A DNA stretch of 10,660 bases. Origin: Desulfobacula sp. GTDB lineage: Bacteria > Desulfobacterota > Desulfobacteria > Desulfobacterales > Desulfobacteraceae. A program made the position numbers and the translations under genes. Shown in pieces: positions 6,513 through 10,660 of the stretch. A model generated the notes under the pieces. That model did not search any database. It was not told the DNA's origin and was given only the letters and a program-made list of their open reading frames with translations. Positions within the stretch are counted from its first letter, which is position 1, and every line of letters begins with the position of its first letter. The stretch lies in assembly GCA_023144585.1 (NCBI GenBank), contig JAGLFI010000016.1, positions 1 to 10,660 on the forward strand, given 5' to 3'.

Positions 6513-7340
6513 ATGCTATATATTGCGGAGAGTTTTTTGAAAGCCAGAACCCAGATCCTGATATTGCTAGCACTTACTTTTTTTGGATGCTCAGCCACCC
6601 TTGATAGCACATATGATCCTATCCATAGTCCTTCTTCAAAATCATCAACATATAAGACAGGTCCGTATTCATCCACTGGACAAAAGACCCCTGCAACCCA
6701 GAAATCCTATAAAATAAAAGGGGTTCGGTATACCCCGATTGCCAGCGCCAGCGGATTTGTTCAGACAGGTATTGCTTCCTGGTACGGCAGAAAATTTCAT
6801 GGCAGAAAAACTTCCAATGGTGAAGTTTACAACATGTATGCCATGACAGCTGCCCACAAAACACTTCCCATGAATACCTGGGTTAGTGTTCATAATCTTA
6901 AAAATAACCAGAAGATCGTGGTAAGGATCAATGATCGGGGGCCGTTTGTCTATGGAAGGATCATAGACCTGTCTTACACAGGGGCAAAACGTATCGGGAT
7001 AGTAGGCTCCGGAACCACAAAAGTAAGGGTGACCGCCCTTGGAAGGGCCACATCATATTCCGAGCAAACAAAGGCTCCTATTGCTTTTAAACCCGTTGAC
7101 TACTGGAAAGGCAATTTTACGGTTCAGGTGGGGGCATTTCAGGTCAAGGCCAATGCCCAAAACTATCGGTATAAATTATCAAAAAGTTATCAAAATGCCC
7201 ATATTGCTCCTTTTACCGATGGCCGAGGGACCTTTTACCGGGTCAGAATTGGCAGGTTTACCAATTTGAAGGATGCCGAAAGGTTCAGTGAAAAAATCAT
7301 TACACAGGGTTTTAGCAGTGCCTTTGCAGTTGCAGAATAA
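6513..7340 (+). CDS. rlpA: Septal ring lytic transglycosylase RlpA-type lipoprotein (DPBB and SPOR domains)
   Basis: RlpA proteins are outer-membrane lipoproteins of the division site; in some species they cleave glycan strands lacking stem peptides. The 275-residue product has a hydrophobic signal followed by a lipobox-like TFFGC with Cys26, a Ser/Thr-rich linker (28-60), a double-psi beta-barrel domain (about 83-175; GIASWYG, HGRKTSNGE, then INDRGPFV with the catalytic-type Asp, and RIIDLS), and a C-terminal SPOR domain (about 202-274, FTVQVGAFQ) that binds denuded septal peptidoglycan. The lipobox has Phe at -3 rather than Leu. ATG 6513 lies two bases after the lon stop but has no ribosome binding site. 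TTG 6537, after GGAG at 6527-6530, would give MKARTQILILLALTFFGC, a compact lipoprotein signal, and may be the true start. Lipidation would need Lnt, encoded in this window. Confidence 0.93.
   Translation: MLYIAESFLKARTQILILLALTFFGCSATLDSTYDPIHSPSSKSSTYKTGPYSSTGQKTPATQKSYKIKGVRYTPIASASGFVQTGIASWYGRKFHGRKTSNGEVYNMYAMTAAHKTLPMNTWVSVHNLKNNQKIVVRINDRGPFVYGRIIDLSYTGAKRIGIVGSGTTKVRVTALGRATSYSEQTKAPIAFKPVDYWKGNFTVQVGAFQVKANAQNYRYKLSKSYQNAHIAPFTDGRGTFYRVRIGRFTNLKDAERFSEKIITQGFSSAFAVAE
6527..6530 (+). promoter_or_regulatory. Ribosome binding site for an alternative TTG start of rlpA
   Basis: GGAG lies six bases before TTG 6537, in frame with rlpA. Starting here shortens the protein by eight residues and gives a more typical signal peptide. 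The ATG at 6513 lacks any such site. Confidence 0.4.
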
Positions 7341-7352
7341 AGAAAAGAAATC

Positions 7353-7535
7353 ATGAGATATATCGTTTTCCTGGATCGGGACGGGGTCATTAATATTGAT
7401 TCTTCCGAATATATTAAAACCGGTAATGGGTCAACGGCTGCGCACCAGCTTTCCTGCAAAGGCATCACGCCTGATTTTATCGGCTCAGATCTTTATGAGA
7501 CCGCCCTTTGGATCATTAAAAATGTGAAGATTTAA
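7353..7535 (+). CDS. GmhB-like HAD phosphatase remnant with in-frame internal deletion
   Basis: Intact GmhB is a HAD-family enzyme of about 180-190 residues that removes the 7-phosphate of heptose bisphosphate in the ADP-heptose pathway for lipopolysaccharide. This ORF has only 60 codons. Residues 1-22 (IVFLDRDGVINIDSSEYIK) are a standard family start with nucleophile Asp8 and Asp10. From about Lys22 it jumps to what looks like the family C-terminus: KTGNG, then GITPDFIGSDLYETALWI, comparable with [28 protein letters not shown] of E. coli GmhB. HAD motifs II, III and IV and the zinc loop are missing, so phosphatase activity is not expected. The deletion kept the frame. The weak ribosome binding site is the purine run AAGAAAAGAA. 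It lies 12 bases after rlpA, and its TAA directly touches the recD2 ATG. An uncharacterised small protein is the alternative. Confidence 0.7.
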   Translation: MRYIVFLDRDGVINIDSSEYIKTGNGSTAAHQLSCKGITPDFIGSDLYETALWIIKNVKI

Positions 7536-9686
7536 ATGATCACCATCAAAGGAATTTTAGAGCGGCTCACTTATCAGAATCCGGACAACCATTATACGGT
7601 TGCGAAACTTCGCATCGCTAAAATCAGTGATCCTGTCACCCTTGTGGGGTATCTTGCCGGGGTGGTTGAAGGCGAAAGTCTTGAAGTCTCAGGAAAATGG
7701 ACCACCCACCCCAAGTATGGAGACCAGTTTAAGGTAGAGGTTTACAAGGTTATTTTGCCTGCCAGTGTTTCAGGGATCCGTCAATATATAGGATCCGGTA
7801 TGATTAAAGGCATCGGTAAATCTCTGGCTGATAAAATAGTGGATCATTTTAAAGAAAAAACCCTGGATATCATTGAAAATGAACCGGATAAGTTAAAGCG
7901 AATTCACGGTATCGGGGAGGCAAAGAAAAAACTCATTGAGCAGGCATGGAACAAGCACCATGCTGTCAGGCGGGTCATGCAGTTTCTCCAGGAAAAGGAA
8001 GTGGGCGTGTATCATGCTGCCAGTATCCTTCAAACCTATGGGTCAGGGGCCCTGAATATTTTGGAGCATGATCCTTATACCATTGCAAAGGATATCCCAG
8101 AGATAGGGTTTGCCATAGCGGATATGATTGCCATGAAGGCAGGGGGAAAAAAGGATGATGAGAACCGCCTTCAGGCTTGTCTGATCCATAGCTTGTTGTT
8201 GTTTGAACAGGAGGGACATGTCTATGGATTAAAAAAAGAATTGTTTAAAGTATGCTCAAAAACATCGGGTGTGGAACCAGATAAGTTTGAGCAGGCGTTA
8301 GAAGCATCAATTGATTCGGATGAAGTAAGGACAGAAACCGATGAAGAAGATGTAAAAGTCTATCTTTCAAGACTTTACAGAGCTGAATTTGGTATTGCAT
8401 CAAGGATGAAAGCCATTTTATCCATGCCTGTCACATCTCATCAAATTCGCAAAGATCAAATTCTTGAAGAGGTGCTGTCAAAACTTGCCATAAAATTATC
8501 CCCAGAGCAATTGAGTGTTGTCAATAATGTGCTGCATGAAAAAATTGTAGTAATCACAGGGGGGCCTGGAACCGGTAAAACAACCCTGATACGGGCATTG
8601 TGCGAAGTCTTCAAAATGAAGAATTTAAAGGTGGTTTTGAGTGCTCCCACAGGAAGAGCTGCCAGACGCCTTTCCCAGGTAACCGGAAAAAAAGCCTTTA
8701 CCCTTCACAAGCTTTTGGGATTTGATTTTGAAAATCAGACATTTGAAAGAAATTTTGCCAATCCTTTGGAATTGGATGTGTTTGTTGTGGATGAAACCTC
8801 CATAAAGGATACCCTTCTCATGTACCGGCTTATTGAAGCCATGCCCATAAGTGCAAGCCTGATTCTTGTGGGAGATACATTCCAATTGCCTTCTGTGGGT
8901 CCCGGTAATGTATTGTCTGATATTATTGAATCTGACCGTGTAAAGGTTTTTTCTTTAACAAAGATATTCCGACAGGCCAAACAAAGTCCTATTATCATGT
9001 ATGCCCACAAAATCAGAAATGGAGAGATGCCGGATTTTCAAAAAATCGAATCTGGTAAATTGTCAGAGTTTTATTTTATTGAGAATCAGAGACCTGAAAA
9101 AGTGGTGGAAACCATTCTGGAGCTTTGTTCAAAACGGGTGCCCAAGGCATTTCCCCACATTGATGAAATACAGGTTTTAACTCCCATGCATCGGGGGGAG
9201 GCCGGTACCATCAATCTGAACCAGCAGCTTCAAAGGGTATTAAATCAATCTAAGGGTGGTATTGAGGCGGGGAGTTTCACGTTTAAACCCAATGACAAGG
9301 TCATGCATCTGAAAAATAATTATGAAAAAGATGTGTTTAACGGGGATATCGGTATCGTTTATGAAGTTATTAAATCTGAAAGCCGTGTTCTGGTTGATTA
9401 TGACGGGCGTATTGTTGAATATGACATTCTGGAGCTGGATGAACTCACCCTGGCATATACCATATCCGTCCATAAATCCCAGGGAAGTGAGTATGCCGCC
9501 GTCATTATCGCACTGACAACCGCCCACTTCCCCCTGCTGCAAAGAAATCTTTTATACACGGCCATGACCCGGGGCAAAAACCTGGTGATCATTGTGGGAT
9601 CATCTAATGCCCTTAAAATAGCATTGAATAATAATAAAACTGCTTTGCGCCTCTCAGGTCTTAAACAAAAATTGAGGATCCCGTAA
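7536..9686 (+). CDS. recD2: RecD2-type ATP-dependent 5'-3' DNA helicase
   Basis: RecD2 is a superfamily 1B helicase in bacteria, often those without RecBCD, linked to replication-fork and DNA repair tasks. The 716-residue protein has the typical long N-terminal part: an OB-like region (1-75), helix-hairpin-helix repeats (about 85-135; MIKGIGKSLADKIV and IHGIGEAKKKLIEQA) and a linker. The motor core follows: Walker A TGGPGTGKTT (341-350), motif Ia SAPTGRAARRLSQVTG (369-384), motif II VVDETSIKD (417-425), motif III ILVGDTFQLPSVGPGNVL (443-460), motif IV-like SLTKIFRQ (473-480), the SH3-like region near 580-640, motif V VHKSQGSEY (645-653) and motif VI LLYTAMTRGKNLVIIVG (672-688). Motif II differs from the common VVDEASMVD but keeps Asp419 and Glu420. 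The ATG directly follows the preceding TAA, so translation is probably coupled. No strong terminator was seen in the 17 bases before the convergent cytochrome gene. Confidence 0.95.
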   Translation: MITIKGILERLTYQNPDNHYTVAKLRIAKISDPVTLVGYLAGVVEGESLEVSGKWTTHPKYGDQFKVEVYKVILPASVSGIRQYIGSGMIKGIGKSLADKIVDHFKEKTLDIIENEPDKLKRIHGIGEAKKKLIEQAWNKHHAVRRVMQFLQEKEVGVYHAASILQTYGSGALNILEHDPYTIAKDIPEIGFAIADMIAMKAGGKKDDENRLQACLIHSLLLFEQEGHVYGLKKELFKVCSKTSGVEPDKFEQALEASIDSDEVRTETDEEDVKVYLSRLYRAEFGIASRMKAILSMPVTSHQIRKDQILEEVLSKLAIKLSPEQLSVVNNVLHEKIVVITGGPGTGKTTLIRALCEVFKMKNLKVVLSAPTGRAARRLSQVTGKKAFTLHKLLGFDFENQTFERNFANPLELDVFVVDETSIKDTLLMYRLIEAMPISASLILVGDTFQLPSVGPGNVLSDIIESDRVKVFSLTKIFRQAKQSPIIMYAHKIRNGEMPDFQKIESGKLSEFYFIENQRPEKVVETILELCSKRVPKAFPHIDEIQVLTPMHRGEAGTINLNQQLQRVLNQSKGGIEAGSFTFKPNDKVMHLKNNYEKDVFNGDIGIVYEVIKSESRVLVDYDGRIVEYDILELDELTLAYTISVHKSQGSEYAAVIIALTTAHFPLLQRNLLYTAMTRGKNLVIIVGSSNALKIALNNNKTALRLSGLKQKLRIP

Positions 9687-9703
9687 ACTTCTTCAATTTG
9701 ATG

Positions 9704-10582
9704 TTATTGATGACATTTGTTGCAATGAGTGGGACCATTTTTCATAGGTGGTGTACTGGCTTTAATTTTACCGGATTTTATCAGCATTTTTTCTTGTTTG
9801 CTAAGACTTCGATGACAACCGATGCAGGCTTTATGATAAGCTGCCATAAAATACCGGGTATTTTTTGGATCATTAATATTCCTGGTCTTTTCAGCAGCCT
9901 CCAATTGATCATGGCAGCCCGATGTGGTGCAATTTTGAACCGGATTGCTTCCATCCCACTTATGGTGGCAGGTTTGACAAGCCTGGTCAAAATGAATTCC
10001 ATGGGGAAATTCTACTGAAGACCGTTCTGCCTCTCTGCCATCGGGTGCTGTAAGTGTCATTGTGCCAAGCGGTATGGAAAGAGAATCAATCGAATTTTCT
10101 ACAGCCACAGGGGTTGCGGGGTGACACCCATCACAGGCAATGGGGCCGGTGGTCTGGGGCGTTGCGTTCTGCTCGGAATTCCCTTGTTTTTTCAGGTTTT
10201 TTATTTCTTCTAGTTGACTGCGGTGGCAGCCTCGGCATGCCTTGTGATAGGCGCCGGTAAGTGAGATAATCTTTTTATTTTGTGATGGTTTTCCGCTGGG
10301 TGGTGAGGGTTTTAATTTTTCATGACAGCCTGAGGATGTGCAGCCTTTCACAGGACTAAACTGGTCCCATTCATGATGGCAGGCCATGCAGGAAAATTTA
10401 AAATGTGCTGAATGAGAAAAATTAACCGGTGACTTTTCTGTCTGAAAATGTGCAGGTGCTTTGAGGGTCATTGTTCCTAATGGAAGTTGGAGATCACCCC
10501 GGGTGTCCTGTGCAAATAAAAGAGAGGTACCTGTTATAAAAATGATGGCAGAGTAAAATACAAAAAAGAAGTATCGTTTCAT
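9704..10582 (-). CDS. Periplasmic octahaem cytochrome with two tandem class III (c3-type) tetrahaem units
   Basis: Class III cytochromes shuttle low-potential electrons between periplasmic hydrogenases or formate dehydrogenases and membrane complexes in sulfate reducers. The 292-residue protein starts with a Sec signal (MKRYFFFVFYSAIIFITG, cleavage near FAQ, residue 24-25). Eight haem sites are visible: CMACH (65-69), CTSSGCH (81-87), CRGCH (116-120), CDGCH (150-154), CQTCH (202-206), CTTSGCH (218-224), CIGCH (253-257) and CNKCH (287-291). The order CX2CH, CX4CH, CX2CH, CX2CH occurs twice. Eight further histidines are placed as distal ligands: 57, 60, 70 and 113, then 194, 197, 207 and 250. 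Each half opens with PLGTMTL. This is a clear internal duplication; all eight haems should be bis-histidine. Its redox partner is not in the window. GGAG lies seven bases before the ATG. Confidence 0.95.
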   Translation of the reverse strand: MKRYFFFVFYSAIIFITGTSLLFAQDTRGDLQLPLGTMTLKAPAHFQTEKSPVNFSHSAHFKFSCMACHHEWDQFSPVKGCTSSGCHEKLKPSPPSGKPSQNKKIISLTGAYHKACRGCHRSQLEEIKNLKKQGNSEQNATPQTTGPIACDGCHPATPVAVENSIDSLSIPLGTMTLTAPDGREAERSSVEFPHGIHFDQACQTCHHKWDGSNPVQNCTTSGCHDQLEAAEKTRNINDPKNTRYFMAAYHKACIGCHRSLSKQEKMLIKSGKIKASTPPMKNGPTHCNKCHQ

Positions 10583-10589
10583 TGTATTT

Positions 10590-10593
10590 CTCC
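10590..10593 (-). promoter_or_regulatory. Ribosome binding site of the cytochrome gene
   Basis: GGAG on the minus strand, seven bases before ATG 10582; supports this start, which also begins a good signal peptide. The remaining bases to the right edge (10594-10660) are AT-rich upstream sequence; TATAAA occurs there on the minus strand but without a convincing -35 box. Confidence 0.65.
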
Positions 10594-10660
10594 GGTTAAA
10601 ATTATCTTCACCTTTATTTTGCTTTATAGTAAATGTATTCTTATGAGCCTCTTGCAGAAA

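Noticed and set aside
7953..7970. Variant RecD2 motif II as a sign of inactivation
   Set aside because: VVDETSIKD (codons near 417-425, bases about 8784-8810) still has the Asp-Glu pair, and all other helicase motifs are intact, so loss of activity is not supported.
9687..9703. Bidirectional terminator between recD2 and the cytochrome gene
   Set aside because: The 17-base gap and the flanking sequence show no GC-rich hairpin followed by a T run on either strand.
9698..10260. Plus-strand ORFs of 106 and 68 codons opposite the cytochrome gene
   Set aside because: The minus strand has a signal peptide and eight haem motifs here; the plus-strand readings show no domain.

Overview
The window looks like a chromosomal housekeeping segment from a sulfate-reducing Desulfobacterota, most likely a Desulfobacteraceae-type organism. 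This rests on the moderately AT-rich sequence, a periplasmic multihaem cytochrome built from two class III (cytochrome c3-type) tetrahaem units, and the mix of Lnt, RF2, Lon, RlpA and RecD2. The genus is an inference from gene content only. No phage, transposon, CRISPR array, tRNA or rRNA gene was seen, and no stretch above 300 bases lacks a gene.

Left part, minus strand (1-1740): lnt (apolipoprotein N-acyltransferase) is followed 17 bases later by prfB (release factor 2), which runs off the left edge. The prfB fragment contains a textbook autoregulatory +1 frameshift site, so the gene appears as a 23-codon ORF ending in UGA that continues in the next frame.

Second block, plus strand (1831-3429): a soluble hybrid PAS-histidine kinase-receiver gene reads divergently from lnt. 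Just upstream, in the same frame, is a 23-codon ORF ended by a single TGA. The gene's true 5' end is therefore uncertain: a nonsense mutation, a leader peptide or recoding are all possible.

Third block, plus strand (3489-9686): a closely packed, operon-like series of hsp20 (small heat-shock protein), lon (ATP-dependent protease), rlpA (septal DPBB/SPOR lipoprotein), a 60-codon GmhB-like remnant and recD2 (helicase). Apart from the hsp20-lon gap, spacings are 0-12 bases. The hsp20-lon gap holds an 18-bp tandem repeat that copies the last codons and stop codon of hsp20 about seven times and keeps hsp20 and lon in the same frame. The HAD/GmhB gene has its first and last parts but lacks the whole middle of the domain, as expected from an in-frame deletion. 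Hsp20 and Lon work together in protein quality control; RlpA and RecD2 are probably carried along in the same transcript.

Right part, minus strand (9704-10582): an exported octahaem cytochrome with two tandem c3-like units, convergent with recD2 and separated from it by only 17 bases.

I did not find a clear new defence or mobile system. The points most worth a second look are the stop-codon minisatellite, the deleted gmhB, the in-frame TGA ahead of the kinase, the prfB frameshift site and the duplicated cytochrome.
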